Shown here one piece after another: positions 8,508 to 17,111 of a stretch of 64,000 bases of DNA. The notes under the pieces were generated by a model. The model ran no database searches, was not told the origin of the DNA, and saw only the letters and a program-made list of their open reading frames with translations. The stretch covers positions 1 to 64,000 of the forward strand of contig CAVSWH010000023.1 of NCBI GenBank assembly GCA_963731625.1. The letters run 5' to 3'. Numbering within the stretch: the stretch's first letter is position 1; each line of letters opens with the position of its first letter. A program made the translations under genes and the position numbers. The stretch comes from PALSA-555 sp963731625 (lineage in GTDB: Bacteria > Actinomycetota > Acidimicrobiia > IMCC26256 > PALSA-555).

Positions 8508-8687
8508 TCAGTTGGGCTCTACCTCTTCGATGGGCCACGCCGACGGGACTCGGAGCGTTGCAACGCCGTCCGAAGTGTCGGGGCCCACGAGGACGCGCAT
8601 ATCACCGTCGTCTTCGATCGCCTCGGCGTCGAAGACAATGGGCGTCGAGCCAGCGCCCGAGCCCGGAAGGATGCGGTAGGTCGGCAT
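8508..8687 (-). CDS. Small acidic hypothetical protein (59 aa)
   Basis: Reads MPTYRILPGSGAGSTPIVFD, then AEAIEDDGDMRVLVGPD, then GVATLRVPSAWPIEEVEPN and a TGA stop. It has a balanced composition with an alternating hydrophobic/acidic pattern, unlike the Arg-rich shadow frames nearby. It is probably a small beta-rich cytoplasmic protein. No family is recognised. It lies about 96 bp beyond the stop of the antiporter gene on the same strand. Confidence 0.6.
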   Translation of the reverse strand: MPTYRILPGSGAGSTPIVFDAEAIEDDGDMRVLVGPDTSDGVATLRVPSAWPIEEVEPN

Positions 8688-8783
8688 GACTGCGAAGCGT
8701 AGGGGGAAAACCTCTGCCCTTGAAGTTCTGGCGGATTCGATTTCGAGCTCGCGACAAGGTGGAGCCGGCGGGCGGGTTGCTCT

Positions 8784-10076
8784 TTACCGGGTGAGGCGGG
8801 GACGCCGCCCGCGGATCCGACGGGTGCGGAGCCTTTCTGCGGGCTGGTGCTCCGGTCGGTGCTGCTTCAGCCTCTCGGCGTACGCCCCATAGCGGGCCGC
8901 CAGGGGCGATGCAGTGACGCCATGGGCGAGGACACTCAGTAGCACCGTGAGCGAGATGGCCGGAAGGGCCAGGGTGCGGTCACTCTTGTCAAGCGCGTCA
9001 AAGGCAAGGAGCGCGAACACCACCGACGCGAGCCCGCGTGGACCGAACCAGCCGACAAACGCGGTCGTAGTTTTGCTCAGCCCACTGCGCCATAACGAGA
9101 TCCAGACAGGCAGCATCCGTACCAGGGTTAGCGCGAGCACCGCATAGAGCCCGTCTCGCCATGTGGCATCCCGGATCGCCGGCACGATCATGACGGCTCC
9201 AAAGAGAAACCAAACGATCAGTGACAGCAGCTCGCCGACGTCGGTGATGAAGACTTCGCTGTCGGCGTCGTTCGCCGGTGCGGCGCTCCCGAAGGCGAGT
9301 CCGCCGGCGAACGCGCCGACGAATCCGTTGCCACCTGCCTCGATGGCAACCGCGTACGTCAAGAAGGCGAGAGCAAGCACGCCAATGTGTCGGTAGTGCC
9401 CTGCTGCCCATCCCCGGTTCCGGGCCAGCTGAAATGCCGCGCCTACTGCCAGTCCGAGGCCGGCGCCCGTAATGATGCCGATACCAAGTTCCCCAGCCGC
9501 GCTTGCCACCGTGTGCCCACCGTGCGCAAGCTCGGCTCCGACCGCGCCAACGATGAAGACGTTGACGAACGGAGTAGCGATTCCATCGTTGAGTCCACTC
9601 TCCACATTGAGGATCCGGCGGATTCTTCCGGGAACTCGATGGTCTTCCATGATCTGTGCGCCGAGCGCGGCATCGGTCGGCGCGATGGCCGCTCCTATGA
9701 CCGCGGCAACCCAAGGGTTGACGCCGCCAAAGACGACGAGTGCCGCGGCTGTGCCCAGGCCAATCGTGAGGGGGAGCCCAACAAGGAGCAACCGCAACGG
9801 GATCGCGGCGTCGGCGCGCAGTGCTCGCACATTGACCCGCGACGCGTCAGTGAAGAGCACGACGGCCAGCGTGACTTCGGCGATGCCACGAAATGAGGCG
9901 CTGCCGATCGTCACATCGATGAGGGAAAATGGCTGGTGGGCAACGATTAGTCCCAGAGCGACGAACGCGATGGGGGCGCTCACGTTGCGTCGTTCAAAGC
10001 GCGAGGAAACCAATCCCCAGATCACGAAGCAGCCTGCGACGACGGCGAGCGCTCCCGTGTTGAGTCCGGGTTCCAC
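8784..10076 (-). CDS. CPA1-type Na+/H+ (cation/proton) antiporter
   Basis: A 430-aa polytopic inner-membrane protein with about 12-13 hydrophobic segments. Key motifs are AIAPTDAALGAQIMED and RRILNVESGLNDGIATPF, the paired ion-site helices of NhaP/CPA1 exchangers, including the Asp of the ND-type pair. The C-terminal segment contains WFGPRGLASVVFALLA. A short basic cytoplasmic tail follows and no RCK or CPA2-type regulatory domain is present. It is expected to extrude Na+, K+ or Li+ in exchange for protons. Confidence 0.93.
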   Translation of the reverse strand: MEPGLNTGALAVVAGCFVIWGLVSSRFERRNVSAPIAFVALGLIVAHQPFSLIDVTIGSASFRGIAEVTLAVVLFTDASRVNVRALRADAAIPLRLLLVGLPLTIGLGTAAALVVFGGVNPWVAAVIGAAIAPTDAALGAQIMEDHRVPGRIRRILNVESGLNDGIATPFVNVFIVGAVGAELAHGGHTVASAAGELGIGIITGAGLGLAVGAAFQLARNRGWAAGHYRHIGVLALAFLTYAVAIEAGGNGFVGAFAGGLAFGSAAPANDADSEVFITDVGELLSLIVWFLFGAVMIVPAIRDATWRDGLYAVLALTLVRMLPVWISLWRSGLSKTTTAFVGWFGPRGLASVVFALLAFDALDKSDRTLALPAISLTVLLSVLAHGVTASPLAARYGAYAERLKQHRPEHQPAERLRTRRIRGRRPRLTR

Positions 10077-10241
10077 GGCTGCTCAGTGAGCGACGGAGAT
10101 GACCGACGGCGGTTCGTCCACTACGTGAGTCTGCAAGTGGTGCGTGGCCCAAGGCGACGGGCCCATCAGGTCTCGATGGGTCCGGGACGAAGACACTGCG
10201 GCGCCCTCGAGCGCAGCGCTTGAAGAGGCAGGGTCCATTGC

Positions 10242-11465
10242 TCAGGCTGCCCGGATGCGATCGATGAGACGCTGGTCGACGAGCTCGGCCGGGACAGTCT
10301 CGGGTCCCGCGAAGGGGCTCACCAGGACGGGGAAGAGGTGCGAATCCATTTCGCCCATGAGCCGCCACGTGAGTTCTCGGCGCGCCAGTCGATTGTCGGC
10401 ATCTTCGGCTTGAGCGACGGCGAGGACGTCCGCCGCGAACCGAAGTCGCTCCATGCGAGCAGAGCGCTCCTCGCCGTAGGGCGCAAAGTCGTGTGCGGAG
10501 CGCGCGCCTTCCGTCACGAGGTCCCGGACAATGCGCGCATCTCGAAGGGCGATCGAGAGACCTTGCCCAATGATGGGGTCGTTGTGGCCGGCGGCATCGC
10601 CGATCAGCACAACGCCGTCGTCGTAAGGCGTGTCCGTCCAGGTGTCGTCGCCCGGATAGGTCGCGCACGGGCCCGCGGGAACCCCTTCGGCTACCTGCTC
10701 GCCCCACGGATAACCACCGCGTGCGCTGCTGGCCAGAAAGTTCTCGGTGCCCGCCGAGCCCGAGAAGCGACGCCGCCCCGACTCTCCTGTGACGAGATAA
10801 ACGCGGGCTCGACCACCGCCCTGGTGAAAGATCAGGAAGAAGAGGTCGCCTTGGCTCGCCATCGCGTCGTGGTCGTCGGGCACGTCGTCGAGACCGTCAA
10901 GCAAGAGCCCGGCGATGTAGCTCATGGGCTCCTGGCGCAGAAGCTGGATGCCTGTCTGTTTGCGAACGGTCGATGCGCGGCCATCCGCCCCGACAACGAG
11001 CGAAGCCCGCGCCTCGTGCACTCCGCCGTCGGTGGCATAGGTCACGATGGCTGATGGACCGGCACTGAGCTTCACGTCGCGCACTCCGCGCACGACTGTG
11101 GCGCCCGCCTTTGTCGCCTCTTCGACGAGCGCTTGACAGGCAGTGGGGTGACGAAGGTTCAGGCTGCCGGAGATCTCGGGAACCATCGACGCCATCGGAA
11201 GGATGGTCTCTCCGCCGACGCCTTCGCCGTACTGCTTCCAGATCGGGCTCACGTGGGCACCAGCCTCGAGCAGTGTCGTCTCGACACCGAGGTCGCGTGC
11301 CTCCTTGACTCCCCAGGCCTGCATGCTCTCGCCACGAACCCGGTCGGGATACTCGGTCGTCGCCTCAAGGACCGTCACCTCGATGCCCGCTCGCGCCAGC
11401 GCGGCGGCGAGGGACGCCCCGCCGATTCCTCCCCCCACCACGACAACATCAGCGACGCCCGCCAT
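10242..11465 (-). CDS. FAD-dependent monooxygenase, PHBH-like
   Basis: A 407-aa flavoprotein. The N-terminal dinucleotide fold is VVVVGGGIGGASLAAALAR, ending in a Glu (VLEA). The DG motif VVGADGRASTVRK occurs mid-protein, and the GD motif DGVVLIGDAAGHNDPIIGQG contacts FAD ribitol near residue 300. This order matches class A flavin monooxygenases and geranylgeranyl-reductase-type enzymes. The substrate is unknown. It is a single gene, divergent from the PAP2 gene. Confidence 0.9.
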   Translation of the reverse strand: MAGVADVVVVGGGIGGASLAAALARAGIEVTVLEATTEYPDRVRGESMQAWGVKEARDLGVETTLLEAGAHVSPIWKQYGEGVGGETILPMASMVPEISGSLNLRHPTACQALVEEATKAGATVVRGVRDVKLSAGPSAIVTYATDGGVHEARASLVVGADGRASTVRKQTGIQLLRQEPMSYIAGLLLDGLDDVPDDHDAMASQGDLFFLIFHQGGGRARVYLVTGESGRRRFSGSAGTENFLASSARGGYPWGEQVAEGVPAGPCATYPGDDTWTDTPYDDGVVLIGDAAGHNDPIIGQGLSIALRDARIVRDLVTEGARSAHDFAPYGEERSARMERLRFAADVLAVAQAEDADNRLARRELTWRLMGEMDSHLFPVLVSPFAGPETVPAELVDQRLIDRIRAA

Positions 11466-11576
11466 TGCAACCTCCGTTCGCCGCTCACGCTTTCAGGTGA
11501 TCAGCCTGACAACGGGGTGCCGCGGCTCGAGGCGGAATTCACGGCACCATAGCCATCTCAGAGATGGTGCACTTGA

Positions 11577-12314
11577 TTGTCAACTGTTGGCAGAGGGGCC
11601 ACACTCCTCGCGGTGGCTGCTGCGCCCAAGTCTGCACATGATCCACGGCGCGTCGCAGTTGGGGTGGCTGCTGCCTTCGGCGTCGCCTTCACACTTACAG
11701 TCGCACTGGGCTTCCTGCTCCAGCTCGGTTGGTCGTCCGATGGGTCGACGGGTTTCGACTCCGACGTCACTCGCTGGTTCGTGGACCACCGCACGCCGAC
11801 ATGGACCGACGCGATGCGACTCCTCACATGGCTTGGGAGCAGCGCAGTGGTCTTCCCCCTGGCCATCGTGGTGGTTGTCGCGCTGCTCATCGGGCGCCGA
11901 CGATGGGTCGCGTTGTTCCTCGCGCTTGCCGTTGGTGGAGCCTCGCTGCTCAGCGTTTTCGCGAAGGATGTGATCGGACGGGACCGGCCTCCCGTCGACA
12001 TACGCCTCCAACAGGCACATTCATCGTCCTTTCCGTCCGGGCACTCGACCCAAGCCGCTGCGACCTACTTCGCGCTCGCAATCGCGGTCACGGTCCTGAG
12101 CCAATCGCGTTCGCTTCGCGCGGTGACCTGGACCGCAGCGACGCTCGTCGGGTTCCTCGTCGGCGTCTCGCGCGTCTATCTGGGTATGCACTGGGCCACC
12201 GACGTACTCGGCGGCTGGCTGCTCGGCAGCATCTGGGTCGCCGGCCTGACCGTGGCCCTGGCACCCCTCGACACCAGAAAGCGTTCACGCATCCCGGGTT
12301 CTCCGAGTGGTTGA
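11577..12314 (+). CDS. PAP2-family membrane phosphatase
   Basis: 245 aa with about 5-6 membrane segments. All three PAP2 motifs are present: KDVIGRDRP (KxxxxxxRP), PSGHST, and SRVYLGMHWATD (SRxxxxxHxxxD). The enzyme probably dephosphorylates lipid phosphates such as phosphatidic acid or undecaprenyl pyrophosphate on the outer membrane face. The frame opens with TTG at 11577; a GTG about 36 nt downstream is an alternative. Confidence 0.92.
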   Translation: MSTVGRGATLLAVAAAPKSAHDPRRVAVGVAAAFGVAFTLTVALGFLLQLGWSSDGSTGFDSDVTRWFVDHRTPTWTDAMRLLTWLGSSAVVFPLAIVVVVALLIGRRRWVALFLALAVGGASLLSVFAKDVIGRDRPPVDIRLQQAHSSSFPSGHSTQAAATYFALAIAVTVLSQSRSLRAVTWTAATLVGFLVGVSRVYLGMHWATDVLGGWLLGSIWVAGLTVALAPLDTRKRSRIPGSPSG

Positions 12315-12368
12315 CTCACATCGGGCTGCCGCTGGAGAAGCGCGCGGCGCGCTGAAGCGCTCGTGCAT

Positions 12369-12395
12369 GACTCGCGGTCTGCCGAACCGCGAGTC
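12369..12395. repeat. 27-bp palindrome family, copy 10 (perfect arms)
   Basis: Perfect arms with loop ctgccga, midway between two convergent genes (stops at 12314 and 12440). Confidence 0.92.
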
Positions 12396-12439
12396 GCCGT
12401 CACGCTGGTGTTCGGTCTCGAGCCGTCCCTGGGTAAGCC

Positions 12440-12643
12440 TTAGAACGCCAGCCGGGCCGTGTTCCACATCAGCGGGAAAAGCCACAGGCCCAACCCGAGC
12501 GCGACGAGGCCGAGCGCCTCACCAGGGGAGCGCGACGACGACGCGGCGGCGAACGCCCCGAGTGCGAAGCACACCACGGCCGCGATGTAGATGACTGCGG
12601 TCGACGGGTCGGTCGGGCCAAACGCGGCCGTGAACGGGAGCAT
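12440..12643 (-). CDS. Small two-helix membrane protein
   Basis: 67 aa with two hydrophobic segments, STAVIYIAAVVCFALGAFAAA and ALGLVALGLGLWLFPLMW, separated by a short polar loop (SSSRSPGE). The ATG at 12643 has a clear site (ggagg, 6 nt upstream). It resembles the tiny uncharacterised membrane proteins common in actinomycetes. The function is unknown. Confidence 0.72.
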   Translation of the reverse strand: MLPFTAAFGPTDPSTAVIYIAAVVCFALGAFAAASSSRSPGEALGLVALGLGLWLFPLMWNTARLAF

Positions 12644-12806
12644 CACATACCTCCGAAATGGGTAAATCACCCTGGAACTACCCCATACGGATCGACGCAA
12701 ACCGCACATGTGTGACCGGGCTGACCCAACCCACCAGCGGCATGGACCGCTGCCGACGGCGAGGGATGCGACTGTCGCCCTACCGCCTGAGGTTGTTCTG
12801 CCGATC

Positions 12807-13464
12807 ATGAAGGCTGTGCCGGCCCGCAACCGAAACCAGCGAACGCTCGTGGCCGTCGTGGCAGTCCTGGCTCTCGTCACGATCACTGCAGCTGCGGGCG
12901 GAGGCGAGCGTGTCAGCGGTACCCGTGTGCTGGTGATTGGGGATTCGATCCTGAACTTCTCGCAAACCGAGGTCTCCAATGCCCTGGCTGGGGCGGGCTG
13001 GCAGGCGGTGGTGGATGGCCGCTCCGGCAGCACGATTGAAGGGTGGGACGCGGCCGTGGGGCCTGACGCTGCACTTCGCGCGCCCAGACGTCGCTGTGGT
13101 GGAGCTCGGCACCAACGACTGCAACAACCCGTGCGACGATCTCAGCTCTGCGATCGACGGAATCGTCGAACAGCTGATTGACCACGGTGCCGGCGCGGTG
13201 CTCTGGCTCAACGTCCAAACGGTGCGCTCCCCACCCATTCCGGGGGCCCCGCTGTATCCGGTTCACGCCGACTACGTGAACTACGCAATCGAGCAAGCAG
13301 CCGTGCGCTGGCCGGAGATGCAGGTCGTCGACTTCAGCTCAGTCTTCGCCCAACACCCTGAATGGCACCTCGCTGACGGGTTGCATCCCAACGCCCTCGG
13401 TTCACAGGCACTGGCGTTCTTGATCAGCGCCTCGCTGCACCAGTGGCTCCCGGGAGCGCACTAA
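12807..13464 (+). pseudogene. SGNH/GDSL hydrolase, frameshifted
   Basis: About 219 aa in two frames. The first part has an N-terminal hydrophobic segment (TLVAVVAVLALVTITAAA, a signal or anchor) and block I GDSI with the catalytic Ser. After a frame change near 13056-13062 the second frame supplies block III GTND and block V DGLHPN with the catalytic Asp/His. Removing one G from the run gtgggg restores V-G-L-T and a continuous protein. This would be a secreted or membrane-anchored esterase/acyltransferase-type hydrolase. It is either a decayed gene or an indel error. Confidence 0.82.
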
Positions 13465-13493
13465 CGACTGACTGGTCTGACGAGCCGGGCGAT

Positions 13494-13520
13494 GACTCGC
13501 GGTCTCGTAGACCGCGAGTC
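13494..13520. repeat. 27-bp palindrome family, copy 11 (perfect arms)
   Basis: Perfect arms with loop ctcgtag. It lies between convergent stops at 13464 and 13550. Confidence 0.92.
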
Positions 13521-13549
13521 ATCCGAGGCAGTCGCGAGCGCCGGCGCCC

Positions 13550-14272
13550 TCAGCGGTAGCTGGAGTCGTACTGGTCGTGTCGGCGGTACCACGACATGTC
13601 GCCCTCGTTGCGGCCGAGCGGCGCCCGGTCGAGCCACTGCCACATCGTCCACAGCACATCCAGGCCGCGGGCGTAGGCCGAGTACGTGTGGTACACGACC
13701 CCGTCGTCCAGGGCGAAGGCACTCATGCCGGGCTGTTCGCCCGACCACTCGCGCCAGGCGACGTTCAACTCCTCGAGCTCGGCTTGTCCCCGGTAGTTGT
13801 ACTCAACGGGCGCGACCGCCGGGTCGATCGAGACGTGAAAGTCGTAGTTGAAGTCGGTGCGGCCCGACGACGCCCAGGGAAAGCTCCAACCCATCCGGTC
13901 GCGGTAGGCGAGCAGCTTGTCGAGCGGCGCCCGTGAGATCGCCGTGAACGCGACGTCGTGGTTCTGCAGGTGGAGATGGGTCTCGTCGAAGCCGTCGGCG
14001 AGCCCCGAGCAGCTGGGACAGCCCTCGTCCCAGTCGGGGTCGAACATGAAGTGGTACACGAGCAGTTGGGTTCGACCCCGGAAGAGGTCGGCGAGCGTGA
14101 CTTCGCCGGCCTCGGTGTCGAAGCGGTAGTCCTTGTCGATCGGGACCCAGGGAAGCTCACGCCGGCGGCGGGCGAGGTCGTCGCTCAGGCGGGTCAGCTC
14201 CTTTTCGGTCTTGAGCAGCTCAAGGCGGGCCGCCAGCCACTCGTCGCGGGTGCCGATGTGCCGATCGCTCAT
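13550..14272 (-). CDS. DUF899 thioredoxin-fold protein
   Basis: 240 aa. It opens with a helical segment (DEWLAARLELLKTEKELTRLSDDLARRRRELPWVP), then VTLADLFRGRTQLLVYHFMF, CPSCSGLADGF, and an FTAISRAPLDKLLAYRDRMGW helix, the layout of DUF899 proteins. The CPSC pair is in the position of a thioredoxin active site. The family's activity is unestablished. The ATG at 14272 has a strong site (caggaggagaag), so the in-frame extension to 14473, which runs through a palindrome, is rejected. Confidence 0.9.
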   Translation of the reverse strand: MSDRHIGTRDEWLAARLELLKTEKELTRLSDDLARRRRELPWVPIDKDYRFDTEAGEVTLADLFRGRTQLLVYHFMFDPDWDEGCPSCSGLADGFDETHLHLQNHDVAFTAISRAPLDKLLAYRDRMGWSFPWASSGRTDFNYDFHVSIDPAVAPVEYNYRGQAELEELNVAWREWSGEQPGMSAFALDDGVVYHTYSAYARGLDVLWTMWQWLDRAPLGRNEGDMSWYRRHDQYDSSYR

Positions 14273-14399
14273 GGCTTCTCCTCCTGTCGCGGTCTCCCTT
14301 ATACCCTGCGCGGCTCGCAGTACCAGATGGCTACGGCCTCGTGCGGTGCGACGGCCGAAAAATGCCACCGTTCGTCGAGCGAGCCGGGAGCATTTCCGC

Positions 14400-14426
14400 G
14401 ACTCGCGGTTTGGTGACCCGCGAGTC
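14400..14426. repeat. 27-bp palindrome family, copy 12
   Basis: Intact left arm and right arm cccgcgagtc. It lies in the divergent gap between the DUF899 and lipoprotein genes. Confidence 0.87.
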
Positions 14427-14487
14427 AGCTCCGGCCCCTCACCGAGGGCTCCCAGTCGCATCGTCGCCGGCACGGTAGGTTCCGGCT

Positions 14488-14949
14488 GTGCAGGGGCGGC
14501 CGCACACGTCAGCGAGGTGGCTCTTTGCCGGGTTGGCGCTGGTCGCCTTGGTGATGTCGGCGTGCGGGGGTGGGAGTTCCTCGGTAACGGGATCGTCGGC
14601 TTCGTTCGACATCAGCGGGTACAAGGTGTCCGAGACCGTCAGCAACGGGTCCTCGATCTCGGAGCAGTTCTCGGGCTCCCCACAGCTCAACTACTCCGGT
14701 CCCGAGGGATGTAAAGGGCAGGCCTTCATCGCGTCGGGGACTGACCCGGCCTTCGACATCCTCTTTCGTTACAGCTCGAGTGACGCCTACATGGTGTTTG
14801 GCCGGACCGTTTACCATTTCGTGATGGGTCCGCAGCAAAGTCCGGGCAGGCTTGTGTGGGACCAGACCTTCGGAGGCGATCATGTCGTCGCGACCGTCGA
14901 ATGCCCGCCGCCACGCACCACCGGTCCCTTGCTCCCGCCGAACTACTGA
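14488..14949 (+). CDS. Predicted lipoprotein of unknown function
   Basis: 153 aa from a GTG start. The signal peptide ARWLFAGLALVALVMSAC carries a lipobox (VMSAC), so the mature protein is probably lipid-anchored outside the membrane. The mature part starts with a Gly/Ser linker and continues with strand-rich segments and two further Cys residues (EGCKGQ, VECPPP) that could form a disulfide. No family is recognised. Confidence 0.78.
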   Translation: MQGRPHTSARWLFAGLALVALVMSACGGGSSSVTGSSASFDISGYKVSETVSNGSSISEQFSGSPQLNYSGPEGCKGQAFIASGTDPAFDILFRYSSSDAYMVFGRTVYHFVMGPQQSPGRLVWDQTFGGDHVVATVECPPPRTTGPLLPPNY

Positions 14950-15000
14950 GCCGTCGTCGTCTGGGTCGGTCAAGTCCACGTGCTGCGCCCTGGGCGCTGC

Positions 15001-15028
15001 GACTCGCGGATTCAAGAGACCGCGAGTC
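15001..15028. repeat. 27-bp palindrome family, copy 13
   Basis: Left arm gactcgcgga, 8-nt loop, intact right arm. It lies between two plus-strand genes. Confidence 0.87.
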
Positions 15029-15078
15029 GACTGGCCATAAGCGCGGGACGGTTCGGCGACAGGTACCCTGCCTTCCGC

Positions 15079-15543
15079 ATGTGGTGTCCGGTGTGCGGAA
15101 GCGAGTTTCAACCCGGCATCACTCGCTGCCCGGACGACAACGTGGACCTGGTCGCTGAGGCTCCGGTCGGCCCGCTCCCGGGATTGCCTGACCGGGCACT
15201 CTCGTCAAGCTGGCCCTTCATAGAGACGTGGCAATTCCCACAAGATCCGGGTGAGGTCTTCGAGCTCGTGGTTGGCGGAATGGCGGCGCTTCAGTGGCGT
15301 GTGAGGGCATCTGACGCGAACGACCGCATCGTGGGCGGTTCGATCGGAAGTTCCCTCAGACACGTCGAGTCCGAGGATGTCGAAATCGAGGTGATCGCCC
15401 CCTCCGAGGGCGGCAGCTTGGTGAGGATTCGAGCCCAACCAGTCTTGGGCCATGACATCGGAATGTGCCGCGCTGACGCGATGCGTCTTATCTCCGAACT
15501 CGAACGCACCCTGGGGCCTTCACAGAAGGATCGAGGGGAGTGA
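15079..15543 (+). CDS. Zinc-ribbon protein of unknown function
   Basis: 154 aa. It begins MWCPVCGSEFQPGITRCPDD, a CxxC-x(10)-C zinc-ribbon-like knuckle with an incomplete second pair. A Pro-rich linker and an alpha/beta domain (VFELVVGGMAALQWRV to LVRIRAQPVLG) follow. The ATG at 15079 directly precedes the knuckle. Its stop is one base before the next start, indicating an operon with the HicA-like gene. Confidence 0.7.
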   Translation: MWCPVCGSEFQPGITRCPDDNVDLVAEAPVGPLPGLPDRALSSSWPFIETWQFPQDPGEVFELVVGGMAALQWRVRASDANDRIVGGSIGSSLRHVESEDVEIEVIAPSEGGSLVRIRAQPVLGHDIGMCRADAMRLISELERTLGPSQKDRGE

Positions 15544-15544
15544 G

Positions 15545-15820
15545 GTGGCCGAAGGCATGGAACTAAGTGGGCATCATCGGACCACGCTGGAGAGGATCTT
15601 CAGCCATCCGGTGAGCCACAACATCCAGTGGCACGATGTTCTGTCGCTCCTCGAGAGCGTGGCCTCTGTCCGCGAGGAGCACGACGGCCGGTACAAGGTG
15701 ACATTGGGATCTGAGACGCAGACGTTCGATGTCCCGCGACATCACGATATTGACGAGGAGCAGGTCATAGACCTGCGGCGGATGCTCAGGGGTGCCGGGA
15801 TAACCCCAGAGTCGACATAG
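15545..15820 (+). CDS. HicA-like small protein
   Basis: 91 aa from GTG (or 87 from the ATG at 15557). The segment HRTTLERIFSHPVSHNIQWHDVLSLLE, then VREEHDGRYKVTLGSETQTF, then PRHHDIDEEQVIDLRRMLR, resembles the HicA/YcfA RNA-binding fold found in many actinobacteria as a stand-alone protein. No HicB antitoxin is adjacent, so a toxin role is uncertain. It is tightly coupled to the zinc-ribbon gene upstream. Confidence 0.68.
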   Translation: MAEGMELSGHHRTTLERIFSHPVSHNIQWHDVLSLLESVASVREEHDGRYKVTLGSETQTFDVPRHHDIDEEQVIDLRRMLRGAGITPEST

Positions 15821-15885
15821 CGAGCCCGGTCCGTCCACCTGTGCGTAGGTAGCGCCGCGGCACATGTCCCGGTGCATGCTCTCGT

Positions 15886-15912
15886 GACTCACGGATTCTA
15901 AGATCGCGAGTC
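15886..15912. repeat. 27-bp palindrome family, copy 14
   Basis: Left arm gactcacgga (two changes) and right arm atcgcgagtc. It lies between convergent genes (stops at 15820 and 15989). Confidence 0.82.
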
Positions 15913-15988
15913 GCGTCGGCCGGCGACCCGAGGGTCGAGCCGCCTTTGGGAACGGCCGCGCAGAGGCCAGAAGCCGTGCGGCGTGAAC

Positions 15989-16261
15989 TCAGGCTGGAAC
16001 GACGGGCTTGGATTCAGCGTAGAGAGTCCGCGGCGAGATGTCGGCACCGTCCGGCCAAACAATGGTGCCGGCCTCAGCGTCAACGGCGACCCCCCGGAAC
16101 ACGTCGTAGTCCGCTCTCACTGACTCGTAGAGCGGCCCCGTCAGGTAGGGCTCAAGGTCGATGACGCGCACGGCCCCATCAGCGAAGGTGAGCTCGGCAA
16201 CGTACCGCGCGAGCACTCGAACGCCGGTGACGTCGATGATTGGCCTTAACTCGCTCATCAT
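15989..16261 (-). CDS. DUF2442 protein
   Basis: 90 aa. The layout VTGVRVLARYVAELTFADGAVRVIDLEPYLTGPLYESV and the end GTIVWPDGADISPRTLY are diagnostic of DUF2442. Its ATG overlaps the stop of the DUF4160 gene by four bases, so the pair is one transcription unit. DUF4160/DUF2442 pairs have been suggested to act as toxin-antitoxin-like modules. The activity is unproven. Confidence 0.88.
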   Translation of the reverse strand: MMSELRPIIDVTGVRVLARYVAELTFADGAVRVIDLEPYLTGPLYESVRADYDVFRGVAVDAEAGTIVWPDGADISPRTLYAESKPVVPA

Positions 16262-16530
16262 CGCCCTCCTTCGTCCTCAAGCGTATCGAAGGGTCGGCGC
16301 TCGAAGGCTGCCCGAAAGGCCTCGAGAGCCTCCGCCCGATGCGCTCGGAGTATCTCCTGAACGGCCCGGCGTACCCGGGGCGGGAGATCGCCGGCGAGCA
16401 ATTCGCCCGTATTGATGTCAACGGATGCGTTGCCGTCCGGTCCGCGGACGTCCACATGCGGGCGCTGGTGGCGCTCCTGAGCATAGAAGTACAGGGTGTA
16501 CCCGGCGACAATCGCCCAACGAGGGCTCAT
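16258..16530 (-). CDS. DUF4160 protein
   Basis: 90 aa from the ATG at 16530. Core MSPRWAIVAGYTLYFYAQERH followed by RPHVDVRGPDGNASVDINTGELL and a C-terminal helical tail. The F/YxxERHxRPHVHV-like motif is typical of DUF4160. It is paired by ATGA overlap with DUF2442 downstream. A Met 13 codons further upstream is less likely. Confidence 0.88.
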   Translation of the reverse strand: MSPRWAIVAGYTLYFYAQERHQRPHVDVRGPDGNASVDINTGELLAGDLPPRVRRAVQEILRAHRAEALEAFRAAFERRPFDTLEDEGGR

Positions 16531-17111
16531 TACCCTCCTTCCGCTGGGGAATGCCCGACGCGCCGTCATCGGTGACTGCGACTTCGAGCGCGCAAGTTGT
16601 CGTCCGGGCAGCCGGATTATCGCTTACGGGTACGACTGACTCGCGATCCCCCACACCGCGAGTCAGGCCGATGCGGCCACGTGTCCATTTTGGGTTAACG
16701 CCGACGCGTACTCTGCCGGCCCTTCGATGCCGCACCCTGGTGCTTCCGCACTACGTGCCGGTGCCCGGCGACGAGGAGGCCTGGCGACAGCTCGCCGCGG
16801 TCTCCCGTCAACGGACGTCCCCGCCGTCTGCCGTCCGTTCCCAAGAGCTGCCGCGCTCGAGGTCGGGCGGGCTCCCGCGAGCCCTGCATCCGGTCGGCGC
16901 CGCTCACATCGCAGAGCCCTTCCGACACTGCCGCGTACCTCCGCCGGGACTGTGGGCGGAATGCACCCTTCCGGACCATCAGCGCGGACCCGGGGGGGCG
17001 ACTTAACACTTTCCGCGGTTACTTGACCACGGAGCGTAACCAACGGCGGTCTTGGGCGTTGTAGCCGGCGGACGACACCAAAGCGGTGTCGTCCAGCGGT
17101 TCGGAGGAACG
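16531..17111. other. Gene-free gap upstream of the chaplin-like gene
   Basis: 581 bp with only Arg/Pro-rich shadow frames. It holds palindrome copy 15 and presumably the promoters of the divergent DUF4160 and chaplin-like genes. No promoter motif could be fixed by eye. Confidence 0.5.
16638..16664. repeat. 27-bp palindrome family, copy 15
   Basis: Left arm gactcgcgat with one uncompensated change, intact right arm, loop cccccac. Confidence 0.86.
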
